Positions 56,612-64,000 of a DNA stretch of 64,000 bases are shown here, piece after piece. The stretch spans positions 2,927,326-2,991,325 of the forward strand of contig NZ_CP084098.1 of the NCBI RefSeq assembly GCF_036345015.1, given 5' to 3'. Position numbers and translations under genes: made by a program. This stretch comes from Cyanobacterium sp. Dongsha4 (lineage in GTDB: Bacteria; Cyanobacteriota; Cyanobacteriia; Cyanobacteriales; Cyanobacteriaceae). The notes beneath the pieces were generated by a model. That model was given only the letters and a program-made list of their open reading frames with translations. It ran no database searches and was not told where the DNA came from. Numbering within the stretch: position 1 is the first letter of the stretch; each line of letters begins with the position of its first letter.

Positions 56612-58759
56612 TTATAGAGTTTTTTTCTTAGGTTCTTCCGAATCCTGATGATAATAAGAATAGTTGTAATAGTAATAATAATTATTTTTGTCTGTAGTGA
56701 AACAATTGGGAATTAGACCTAATATATTAACTTCAGCTAATTCCAAGGATTCTTTGGTAATTGATAACAGAGAAGTATTCACTTTTCCTTGTCTAACTAC
56801 TAGCAACATTCCATCGCTCATTCGCGCCAAAATTTGAGCATCGGCGGCGACGCTTACAGGGGGGGCATCAAGAATAATTAGATCATATTTTTGTCTGAAT
56901 TCTTGAATTAAATAAGCCATTTGAGGTGAACCAATCAAGGCAACAGGATTATTTTTATTATTCCCTGCAAATAAAACGTCAAGGTTTTCTTGTTCTTTAA
57001 TAATATACTGGGAAAAGTTGGATGGTTCATCTGTGCTTAATAAATCACCTAAACCTTTTTGCTCACCTTTTTCTGTCCATATTTTTTTCTGCCCTGGTTT
57101 ACGTAAATCTGCCTCAATAAGTAAAACTCGATTGCCTAACCCTGAAGCTGCGATCGCCATATTTGCGGCAATAGTTGATTTTCCTTCTGCTGTGACGGAA
57201 CTAGAAATAGTTACAACTTTAAGATTATTTTTAGGGCTACCATCTTGAATACCGATAAATTTAATGGCAGTACAAAGGGTACGGAATGATTCACTGATGG
57301 GGGAAGAAGGATGATCTCTTACAGGAAGATCACTGGTGATATTCTGCTTAATACTTTTACTTTTTCTGAAAAAATTGGGGATAGTTGCTAAGATGGGTCG
57401 ATCGAAGTATTCTTTTATTTGTTCTACATCTCTAACGCCTTTATCTAGTTGTTCTAATAGATAAGCAACCAGTGAACCCATCAAAATTCCTGCTAAAAAA
57501 CCTTGTATTAAGTAAGTATTTTTCCTTTCAATGGCTGGTGTGGTGGGAATTTTCGCCAATTCAACAAAACGGACGTTACCTTGAGTATTATTGAGAGCAA
57601 TTTGGGAATCTTGATAATTTTTGATGAGACTTTGCAGTATTTCGTCTTTTGTCGTTAATTCTCTTTGTAACTGTTTTTGTTCAAATTCGAGAGATGGTAA
57701 TGTATCGACTCTTTCTCTATAGGTATTGATTAAATCATTCAGTGAATCTAATTGAGCTTCTAGGCTTTTAATATTTCTTTCGGTTTCTGCGTATTGTACT
57801 AATAGTTGACTTTGAGAAGCTCCGGGTTGATATATATTATTTTCGTTTATATCTTGTTGAGTAACATTATTTTGGGGAGAAACATTTTTTAAATATTTTT
57901 CTAATTGTTCTTCTAAAATTTGTTTTTCCTTTTCCAGTCTGCTTACTTCAGGATGGCGATCGCCAAATCTTAACTTTTCTTGCTCAATTTTAGTTTCAAT
58001 TCCTTCTAACTGTTGAATAAGAGAACTAACAATCGGAGATTCATTGATAAAGCTAGAAGTAACCGCCGTATCGGAATCAATTTGAAATAGTTTTCTTAAA
58101 TCATCCCTACGAGATTTTTGTGCCGCCAACTGAGCTTTAGTTTCAGCTATTTGGGCATCTAATTCGCTGAGAATTTCTGTGGTTGAACTAGCTTCAGCAT
58201 TAATATCAAGAATACGATTATTTTGCTTAAAATCCTTAATTTTTTCGGCTGTTGCTTCTAATGATTCCTGAGTTTGAGGTATTTGTTGTTGTAAAAACTG
58301 GGCTAACTCTCTTGTTTGAGTTTGTTCTAACTCTTTATCCAGTTTTACATAATTTTCAATCCAAGCGTTAACTATGGCGGCGGCTTTTTCAGGATCTTGA
58401 TCGGTAAAGGATAATTGGATAACGTCAGTATTCTGGGGATTGGTAGCAACTAGGTTTTGTAGTAAATTCTGATTATTAACTTCTGTTCCTAACTGTAAAT
58501 CGTTCCGTACTTGTTCAGCAAACGAGTCCGACTTCATTAAAACAAGATCATTGGTCAAGTTTTTTTCTTCTGAAAGTCCTAATTCGCTAGTAAGACTAGG
58601 AGTGCTAGATTGAAAAACTATTGTTCCATTTGCTCGATATAAAGGAACGGCTTTTCGAGATCTTTCCCATCCCATAATGATAAAAACCACTGCAAAAACT
58701 AAGGAAGCGGGAAGCCACCTTTTTTGTATTATTTTCAGATAAGCTATTAGTTCTTCCAT
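56612..58759 (-). CDS. Wzz/BY-kinase exopolysaccharide co-polymerase (Wzc-like)
   Basis: A 715-residue inner-membrane protein. Wzz domain at the N-terminus with a transmembrane helix (about 16-33), long coiled-coil periplasmic part (about 130-400), a second helix (about 425-445), then a cytoplasmic bacterial tyrosine kinase. Kinase motifs: Walker A VTAEGKSTIAANMA, A' LLIEADLRKP, B LIILDAPPVSVAAD. The C-terminus has a Tyr cluster (NYYYYYNYSYYHQ) that is the usual autophosphorylation tail. It regulates chain length and export of capsule or exopolysaccharide. Related duplicated fragments follow at 58821-59099 on the same strand. ATG start at 58757-58759. Confidence 0.93.
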   Translation of the reverse strand: MEELIAYLKIIQKRWLPASLVFAVVFIIMGWERSRKAVPLYRANGTIVFQSSTPSLTSELGLSEEKNLTNDLVLMKSDSFAEQVRNDLQLGTEVNNQNLLQNLVATNPQNTDVIQLSFTDQDPEKAAAIVNAWIENYVKLDKELEQTQTRELAQFLQQQIPQTQESLEATAEKIKDFKQNNRILDINAEASSTTEILSELDAQIAETKAQLAAQKSRRDDLRKLFQIDSDTAVTSSFINESPIVSSLIQQLEGIETKIEQEKLRFGDRHPEVSRLEKEKQILEEQLEKYLKNVSPQNNVTQQDINENNIYQPGASQSQLLVQYAETERNIKSLEAQLDSLNDLINTYRERVDTLPSLEFEQKQLQRELTTKDEILQSLIKNYQDSQIALNNTQGNVRFVELAKIPTTPAIERKNTYLIQGFLAGILMGSLVAYLLEQLDKGVRDVEQIKEYFDRPILATIPNFFRKSKSIKQNITSDLPVRDHPSSPISESFRTLCTAIKFIGIQDGSPKNNLKVVTISSSVTAEGKSTIAANMAIAASGLGNRVLLIEADLRKPGQKKIWTEKGEQKGLGDLLSTDEPSNFSQYIIKEQENLDVLFAGNNKNNPVALIGSPQMAYLIQEFRQKYDLIILDAPPVSVAADAQILARMSDGMLLVVRQGKVNTSLLSITKESLELAEVNILGLIPNCFTTDKNNYYYYYNYSYYHQDSEEPKKKTL

Positions 58760-58820
58760 GGAAAATGAAAATTATTTATTAAAAACTATGAAACATATAA
58801 TAATAAAAATACTTTTTATT

Positions 58821-58931
58821 CAGAAAAACCCACTTTATCAATAACCTATAAATATTTGGTGATGACAATTTTTTTGTGAAATAGTCACAAAAGTACTGTC
58901 TGGAATTGTATCCTATTTCTCGACAAATCTG
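58821..58931 (-). pseudogene. C-terminal GT4 fragment (duplication remnant)
   Basis: On the minus strand this encodes REIGYNSRQYFCDYFTKK and continues in frame without a stop past the matching end of the gene. The intact GT4 has QEMGYNARRYFCDYFTKK at the same place (59143 gene). It lacks the rest of the gene and is fused on its upstream side to BY-kinase-like sequence. Confidence 0.75.
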
Positions 58932-59099
58932 TAATAAATTCCGATTATTAACTTACGTACCTAAGTGTAAATCATTCCGTACTTGTTCAATCAATGAGTC
59001 TGATTTAGTTAAAGTTAAAATCATTGGTCAATTTTTTTCTTCTGGAGAACATAGTTTGTTGGCAATACAAAGAATTACATTAAAAGACTATTATTCCAT
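58932..59099 (-). pseudogene. BY-kinase 5' fragment (duplication remnant)
   Basis: 58932-59044 matches nt 58460-58572 inside the intact kinase gene (for example TTCCGTACTTGTTCA and ATCATTGGTCAA). 59092-59140 matches the sequence at and around its start codon (TTCCATGGAAAATGAAAATT). About 180 bp between the two parts is deleted. The remnant ATG (59097-59099) is followed at once by stops, so it is dead. Confidence 0.75.
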
Positions 59100-59142
59100 G
59101 GAAAATGAAAATTGTTTATTAAAACAATGAGAAATATAATAA

Positions 59143-60411
59143 TCAAAACAATACTTTTTGTTTAGAAAAACGCACTTTATCAATAACCTGTAAATATTTG
59201 CTAATGGCAATTTTTTTCGTGAAATAGTCACAAAAGTACCGTCTGGCATTGTATCCCATTTCTTGACAAAGTTGTTCGTTATTACTCAAATCAAGAAGAA
59301 AATTTGCTAGAGCCTCGCTTTCACCGTTACGGAAACTTTTTCCACAATTAGCAGTAGTCATTAATTCGTTTAAAAAGGAATTTTCTGGGCAAATTGTAGC
59401 TACGGCTTTTCCCGCCGCAAGGGTTGAATATAGTTTACTTGGCGCTACTACTCCAGCCATATTTTCACCCATAGAAATTAAAGACACATCACAAGCAGTT
59501 AAGGAGTAAGGTAAAACTTCTCTTTTTTGATAAGGAAGAAATAAAAAGTTTTGCAACCCCATTTGATTAATTTTTTCTTGTCCCCATTTTTGTTTACTGC
59601 CACCACCAATGAAAACAAACTGAATTTGACCTTGATATTCTTTAAGCAAACAAGCGGCATTAACAATTGTTTCCATATCATGACAACGTCCCATATTACC
59701 AGAATAGATAATGGTGAATTTTTTATCTAAACCGTATTGTTTGGCAAACCAGTTGTCTTCTTTCTTGATTGGTTTGATAAAGTCGCCATCTGCCCAATTA
59801 TCGATAATAGTTATTTTATGTTCACAAGGAGGATAAATATCAGCAATTAAACTTTTCATGGGTTGAGATAAAACAATTATTTCATCTGCAAATTGCCATG
59901 TTTTTTGATTGAGTTTTTGCCAAAGCACTATTATGGGATGTTTTTCTGGTAATATTCCCAAAGCTGTAACGACGTTGGGATAAAGGTCATAGATTAAGCA
60001 GATATATTTTTTTTTCCAAATTAAATGAGCTAAGTAACCTAGCCATGTCATAAAAGCGGGAGCAGTAGTAACAATTAATAAATCTTCTTTTTTTTGATGA
60101 CGGAGAGTATGTAAAAATGCTCTTATGAAAAAAAGTGTACTATTTCCAATCTTAGCAAGTATTCCTTGAGGTAACAAATTTGTAACGCGCGATCGCCTGA
60201 TGTTTAATCGACCTTTTTTTTCGTTTCTAGGGGCTTTTTGAATATCGGTGGCGTATCCCGGTTGTCCGCTAAAAACTCTTATTCTGACACCTTCTCTACT
60301 AACCTCAGTGGCTAACTCCTCTATAAATTGCCCTGTAGCCGCATAATCTGGGGGATAAAACTGGTTAAAAATAAGAACTCTAAATAAATCTTCTGACGGG
60401 GAGTAACCCAT
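59143..60411 (-). CDS. Glycosyltransferase family 4 (WcaI-like)
   Basis: A 422-residue GT-B-fold glycosyltransferase. The N-terminal acceptor domain starts VLIFNQFYPPDYAATGQFIEE, characteristic of WcaI/colanic-type GT4 enzymes. The C-terminal donor domain has IIYSGNMGRCHDMETIV and the nucleotide-sugar motif (MGENMAGVVAPSKLYSTLAAG) with the E/S-type residues. It is cytoplasmic or peripherally membrane-bound and adds a sugar to a lipid-linked exopolysaccharide unit. The sugar is unknown. It lies between the BY-kinase and the GT2 remnant on the same strand. Confidence 0.9.
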   Translation of the reverse strand: MGYSPSEDLFRVLIFNQFYPPDYAATGQFIEELATEVSREGVRIRVFSGQPGYATDIQKAPRNEKKGRLNIRRSRVTNLLPQGILAKIGNSTLFFIRAFLHTLRHQKKEDLLIVTTAPAFMTWLGYLAHLIWKKKYICLIYDLYPNVVTALGILPEKHPIIVLWQKLNQKTWQFADEIIVLSQPMKSLIADIYPPCEHKITIIDNWADGDFIKPIKKEDNWFAKQYGLDKKFTIIYSGNMGRCHDMETIVNAACLLKEYQGQIQFVFIGGGSKQKWGQEKINQMGLQNFLFLPYQKREVLPYSLTACDVSLISMGENMAGVVAPSKLYSTLAAGKAVATICPENSFLNELMTTANCGKSFRNGESEALANFLLDLSNNEQLCQEMGYNARRYFCDYFTKKIAISKYLQVIDKVRFSKQKVLF

Positions 60412-60613
60412 AATGATTAGAATAAAGTGATGAACGACTATTTGTCTAAGTATATATCAAAACTTTTATTTTGTTATCAATTTTTTAAAGTTTAATTACT
60501 AGGATAAATCTATATCTTGTCTTCATGAAAATTATTAATAATTATTTGATTTACTACCATAAATTTACTGATTAAACTAGGTAATTTTACATAATTAAAT
60601 ATTTAAGTTTTAC

Positions 60614-60925
60614 TTAATCAAATTCCTTAAAATATCTATATTCAATTAATCTTAAAGATAGTAAAATTTCGGCAAACATTCTCTGAAAAGCGTAATATAT
60701 ACCTCTCCAACCATCAAATATTCCCCCTTTAATAGTTAAACAATAGATAAAAATAATGAAAGGTGCAAATATGATTTGTTTACGTATTTTGTCGCCTATA
60801 CTTAATTCACTTAAGGGAAGACTGGAAATTTTTTCTACTTCTAGTATCATATATTTATCTTGTGCCCATAGCCACCTACTTAAAGATTTGGCATACTTGT
60901 TACAAATTAACTTATTTATTTTGTT
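60614..60925 (-). pseudogene. C-terminal remnant of a second GT2 glycosyltransferase
   Basis: The minus strand is open from about 60925 to the stop at 60614. It reads NKLICNKYAKSLSRWLW (the NxYAS-type segment that follows the catalytic core in WaaE/KdtX-like GT2 enzymes), a hydrophobic stretch (FAPFIIFIYCLTIKGG) and IFDGWRGIYYAFQRMFAE. This is the C-terminal part of a GT2 family enzyme without its catalytic N-terminus. It overlaps the 3' end of the intact GT2 gene. An ATG at 60850 could give a 78-residue protein, but a functional product is unlikely. Confidence 0.6.
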
Positions 60926-61766
60926 TTATTTTGTATTTTATTTCAAAAATTTTGGCATCTACTAAAAAACGATACCAAAAACCTTGTAAAAAATGGAACA
61001 TCATTCCCTCTATACCATCTAAAAAACCTAAACCAATAGTATAGCGCAATAGCCAATAAATGAATGCTCTTAAAAATAAGGGGGATTTGCTATATAAATT
61101 TTTTTTAACCCATCGTCTTTGAGATGCTTGAGAAATTTGATTTTTTTTTAAAATATTTTGCTCATTTTCCTCGGCTTCTTCCATCGCTAACATATCTTTA
61201 ACTTCCCTATCGGCATAGCTATTGTGTTTATTTACCCAAAAACTTAAACCTTTTTGATTTTCATCAATAATATCGTGTTGAAGATTGGCTATATTACCAT
61301 TGGATAAGATAATATGTTCATCCATCCATCTTTGTTCACAAATACCATTGCCATTACGCCAAATTCTCAATAACCATGTGGGATAGTAACCTCCATGACG
61401 TATCCAACGCCCCATAAAATATACTCTTCTTTTCATTTGATAACCACCTATCTCTTTTGGAGTAATAGGCAATGTTTCCTTTATTTCTTTTACTAACTCT
61501 GGTGTTAAATATTCATCTGCATCTAAACGCATTATCCAAGAAGCTTTAATTGGTAAATTTTCTAATCCCCAATTAAGTTGCTGTGCGTAATTTGTCCATG
61601 AATTAATATATACTTGGCAATTATATTTTTGAGCAATTTCTAAGGTACGATCACTACTACCAGAATCAACAATAAATACTTCAGCCTCAAGATCCTGTAA
61701 ACTGTCTAAACAGGTAGGCAAGTTAGCTTCTTCGTTATAAGTAAGAATGATTATTGATAAATTCAT
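60912..61766 (-). CDS. Glycosyltransferase family 2 (WaaE/KdtX-like)
   Basis: A 284-residue GT-A enzyme. N-terminal IIILTYNEEANLPTCLDSL and VDSGSSDRTLEIA are the nucleotide-binding half. The metal-binding motif is RLDADEYL. Later segments (AGxxxxMKRRVYFMGRWIRHGGYYP) are typical of the WaaE-like GT2 group, and a C-terminal hydrophobic stretch (about 225-275) would attach it to the membrane. It probably adds one sugar to a surface polysaccharide or lipid A-core-like acceptor. It is followed by the second GT2 remnant, and preceded by Uma2 genes on the same strand. Confidence 0.9.
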   Translation of the reverse strand: MNLSIIILTYNEEANLPTCLDSLQDLEAEVFIVDSGSSDRTLEIAQKYNCQVYINSWTNYAQQLNWGLENLPIKASWIMRLDADEYLTPELVKEIKETLPITPKEIGGYQMKRRVYFMGRWIRHGGYYPTWLLRIWRNGNGICEQRWMDEHIILSNGNIANLQHDIIDENQKGLSFWVNKHNSYADREVKDMLAMEEAEENEQNILKKNQISQASQRRWVKKNLYSKSPLFLRAFIYWLLRYTIGLGFLDGIEGMMFHFLQGFWYRFLVDAKIFEIKYKIKQNK

Positions 61767-61861
61767 TGTCTTAATTTATTTATTTAATATCCAAAAAGAA
61801 TAACTTTTTTTGCCTATCTGAATCAATTTAAGATACGGTAATTTTTTATCTGTGATTTGTT

Positions 61862-62500
61862 TTATATATTTTTGAGAGAATTTCTAAAAGCTCTTAAAAC
61901 TGCTGTTTCTCCATCGATTAAACTTTGTTGAATTAACTCAGGAATCAAGTCTATATTGATAAAGGGAAAGGCTAAACTTTCCTCAAGCTCTCGGTAATTA
62001 TTTGTCTCTTTTTCAAGGATAAAAACAGTTAATTTTTCCCCATCATAACGCCATATTTCTGGTATGCCTAAGTTAGCATAAATAGGTAATTTATGTAATG
62101 AACCGCTCGTTATATCTATTTCTAATACTAAATCAGGGGGAGGATCGATGGTTAAATCAATTTGTTGCTTATTTCTTACCTTTGGTTCATTTTGTAAATA
62201 ATAACAAGAATCAGGCTCTACTGCTTGTTGAAATTGCTCAGATTTTAGAGTGAGTGAGCCGAATTTTTTGAGATTTAATCCTAATTCATCTGCGATCGCA
62301 CGAATAAGATCATCAATAAAACGGTTATTATTTTCGTGTTTTCCTAATGGACTCATAATTTCTAAAATATGATCATGGTAAGTTAAACGTTGATTTCTTT
62401 TATCACCCAATTCATTGAGAAGGCGATTAAAAGTCTCCCAACTAACTGAATTTAACTTAACTATATTTTCCCCTCTCGGTTTAGTGATAACTGCTGTCAT
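61862..62500 (-). CDS. Uma2-family (DUF820) endonuclease-like protein
   Basis: A 212-residue protein of the Uma2/DUF820 group, abundant in cyanobacteria and belonging to the PD-(D/E)xK nuclease-like fold. Visible family features are PLGKHENNNRFIDDLI, the PDLVLEIDITSGS core (D-x-x-L-E-I) and PEIWRYDGEKLTVF with the acidic and Trp residues near the end. Catalytic activity is not demonstrated for most members. It is adjacent to another Uma2 gene on the same strand, 57 bp apart, in an exopolysaccharide region. Confidence 0.85.
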   Translation of the reverse strand: MTAVITKPRGENIVKLNSVSWETFNRLLNELGDKRNQRLTYHDHILEIMSPLGKHENNNRFIDDLIRAIADELGLNLKKFGSLTLKSEQFQQAVEPDSCYYLQNEPKVRNKQQIDLTIDPPPDLVLEIDITSGSLHKLPIYANLGIPEIWRYDGEKLTVFILEKETNNYRELEESLAFPFINIDLIPELIQQSLIDGETAVLRAFRNSLKNI

Positions 62501-62556
62501 AGATTTTTATTAATGATTAATAAATAGTTTTACAGTAATTAAATAGTAATAGATTA

Positions 62557-63105
62557 TTACGCAATTAGTTGTGGAATATTTATCTTGACTTCAGGGAAAG
62601 AAAGAGGTGAAATTTGACCAGTTTTCATGGTTAATTCTGATGTGTAATGACTATTAACTAAATCTCTAAATACTTTTAGCTGTAGATTTTTTAAATCTAC
62701 CACCCAATATTCTCTAATACCAGCTTCAGCATAAATGTCTTTTTTTTCATTCAAATCTTTACTGAGGGTTGCTTGAGAAAATTCGATAATCCAGAAAATA
62801 TCTTCAGGATAGGGATGGTGTTTTAAGTATTCTTTACCTAGCGGTTTAACTATAGCAATATCTGGCTCTGGTTCGGAATTATGAGGTAGTGTGATAGGTT
62901 TCGCATCTCTGATTTTAACTCGATTTCCCAATAAACTGCGGAGATAGTCAGCAACTTCGCTATTATAATAGGCATGAGGTTCTCTTTCTGGTGACATAAT
63001 AATTATTTCTCCCCGCAATAACTCTACCGCTTCACCATTAAAGATGCCACTATCAAGGGCTTGATGATAAGTTTCTGTTGTCCATTTATAGGTAGTTAGG
63101 GTCAT
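62557..63105 (-). CDS. Uma2-family (DUF820) endonuclease-like protein
   Basis: A 182-residue second Uma2/DUF820 protein. It has GIFNGEAVELLRGEI at the N-terminus, PEPDIAIVKP and IFWIIEFSQATLSKDLNEK (the ExxxSxxxxxD core), then AGIREYWVVDLKNLQLKVF near the C-terminus. It is closer to the common Uma2 consensus than its 61862-62500 neighbour, with which it is only distantly similar, so the pair is not a recent duplication. Function unknown; carried as accessory genes in the polysaccharide region. Confidence 0.87.
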   Translation of the reverse strand: MTLTTYKWTTETYHQALDSGIFNGEAVELLRGEIIIMSPEREPHAYYNSEVADYLRSLLGNRVKIRDAKPITLPHNSEPEPDIAIVKPLGKEYLKHHPYPEDIFWIIEFSQATLSKDLNEKKDIYAEAGIREYWVVDLKNLQLKVFRDLVNSHYTSELTMKTGQISPLSFPEVKINIPQLIA

Positions 63106-63194
63106 AGATAGTTACCTTTATATCGACAATGCCTACTCAATTATTTTACTCCAGTTCGATTAGGAGAATATTTGAAAAAAGCAGTTTATAGAGT

Positions 63195-63848
63195 TTAAAT
63201 ATGGCTATAACATATCATGTCTTTCCAAAGAAAAGGTAATCTTCCCGCAAATTTGAAGTTAATATTGCTAAAACCTTGAGACTTTAATAATTCTGTCAAA
63301 GTAGCTATGGAAAAAAACTTAATATGTCCACCATCCCATAAAACCGTTAAATGTTGATCCCATTTTCCCATGATTGAAAGGGCTAAATTCTTCCAATAGC
63401 CGTTGTAAGGTGTCGTTACAATCAAATATCCGTCGGGATTTAAACACTTTTTCGCAACTTTAGCTAATTCTTTGGGATAAAATAAATGCTCAATCACATC
63501 GATCGCAATTATAACATCAAATTTTTTACCTAATTTTTCAGGAGAAATATCGTATGTACTTTCTTGAATAAACTGGCAATTACCGTAAGTCTGTTGAGCA
63601 AACTTAATTCCAGAGGGAGAATCATCAACCCCTGTCACTTCATAACCTGCTTGAGCGATTATATTACTAAAACTACCATTGCCACAACCAAGATCTAAAA
63701 TACTAATTTTTCTCTTGTTCCTATTAGGAGGGAGTGACATAGGCAACTCATTCAATAACTCTAAAATTGGCTTTTTTAAATAGCTATGATGATGGGATTT
63801 TTGACTGGATTGATAAGAATATTCGTATTCTTGATATTGATTGGTCAT
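63195..63848 (-). CDS. Class I SAM-dependent methyltransferase
   Basis: A 217-residue Rossmann-fold methyltransferase of the UbiG/Methyltransf_23-type. Motif I is ILDLGCGNGSFSNII (residues about 50-64), motif II ends with GVDDSPSGI, and IIAIDVIEHLFYPKELA is the post-II segment typical of sugar and polysaccharide-modifying methyltransferases. The substrate is not apparent; its place in the region suggests methylation of a sugar or sugar-lipid. It is preceded by the glycosyltransferase gene that runs off the right edge, and followed by the Uma2 genes. Confidence 0.88.
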   Translation of the reverse strand: MTNQYQEYEYSYQSSQKSHHHSYLKKPILELLNELPMSLPPNRNKRKISILDLGCGNGSFSNIIAQAGYEVTGVDDSPSGIKFAQQTYGNCQFIQESTYDISPEKLGKKFDVIIAIDVIEHLFYPKELAKVAKKCLNPDGYLIVTTPYNGYWKNLALSIMGKWDQHLTVLWDGGHIKFFSIATLTELLKSQGFSNINFKFAGRLPFLWKDMICYSHI

Positions 63849-63884
63849 AGTGATAATTGAAGTTACATTAATTAATTTTTAAGT

Positions 63885-64000
63885 TTAAACGTTTTGATTT
63901 TTTTTTGAGATAATTTCTTGATAAACCGAGATTAAGTTACCTGCTATTTTATCCCATGTATAATTGTTTAAAATAAATTCTCTAGCTCTTAATCCCATTT
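63885..64000 (-). CDS. GT4 glycosyltransferase, C-terminus only (gene continues past window)
   Basis: The last 37 codons of a minus-strand gene: GLRAREFILNNYTWDKIA, then the end (LISVYQEIISKKNQNV, stop complementary to 63885-63887). This is the usual C-terminal helix of family 4 glycosyltransferases (xxxxFxWxxxAxxxxxxY). It is separated from the methyltransferase start by only 36 bp, so the two probably form an operon. Confidence 0.75.
   Translation of the reverse strand, partial: MGLRAREFILNNYTWDKIAGNLISVYQEIISKKNQNV

Larger units (their letters stand above)
58760..59142. other. Decayed tandem duplication between BY-kinase and GT4
   Basis: This spacer holds no intact gene. It comprises a 3'-end fragment of the GT4 gene (58821-58931) joined directly to a fragment of the BY-kinase 5' part (58932-59099), each about 80% or more identical at the DNA level to the intact copy beside it. 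Both fragments are given as pseudogene entries. Confidence 0.75.

Noticed and set aside
58906-59130. 74-codon plus-strand ORF
   Set aside because: It is the antisense of the duplicated BY-kinase/GT4 fragments, which explain the region better.

Overview
The window is about 64 kb of an AT-rich chromosome from a unicellular cyanobacterium, probably near Geminocystis, Cyanobacterium or Synechocystis. The evidence is the many GCGATCGC (HIP1) octamers, an RbcR-type regulator, a Psb35-like thylakoid protein, a zeta-carotene isomerase (Z-ISO/NnrU) homologue, an ArgZ/AgrE arginine dihydrolase, a thioredoxin with a WCGLC site, and a GyrB intein at the site and of the length (435 aa) known from Synechocystis. 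The genus is an inference. I found no rRNA, tRNA, CRISPR array, prophage or intact transposase.

Layout. 1-9.4 kb: 3' part of a CheA-like hybrid kinase, a phosphoketolase, and a REC-GGDEF-EAL protein with a degenerate GGDEF site. 9.4-24 kb: mostly housekeeping genes (membrane glycosyltransferase, DUF697 GTPase, psb35, rbcR diverging from Z-ISO, trxC-like, coaD, RNase D-like, dnaG, an orphan MNT nucleotidyltransferase, ispE, a HerA-type ATPase). 24-27 kb: a histidine-kinase-like protein without its phospho-acceptor histidine, overlapping an ABC1/UbiB kinase gene. 27-37 kb: GH13 amylase, argZ/agrE, an efflux adaptor, a Cu(I) P-type ATPase, and a response regulator-kinase. 38-43 kb: a CBS-REC-PAS hybrid kinase and a secreted GHL10 hydrolase. 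43-47 kb: gyrB with an HNH intein. 47-56 kb: a 2Fe-2S protein overlapping a hybrid kinase, a SufA/IscA protein, a DUF1350 protein, aspS and lipA. 56-64 kb: an exopolysaccharide region on the minus strand (BY-kinase/co-polymerase, GT4, GT2, two Uma2 proteins, methyltransferase, start of another GT4).

The themes are signal transduction (seven sensor or regulatory proteins) and surface polysaccharide synthesis. The most distinctive non-coding feature is a family of intergenic repeats of roughly 170-275 bp. They have MITE-like ends (TAACCTGAGTTCGA / GAGGTTA) flanked by TA and are built of short direct-repeat modules. Two near-identical copies in opposite orientation flank a kinase segment, and two repeat ends supply the stop codon of the adjoining gene. 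Other points are a candidate small RNA with its own terminator at 52.1-52.2 kb, a decayed tandem duplication in the polysaccharide region, and a decayed antitoxin/PIN-toxin pair at 55.1-55.3 kb.
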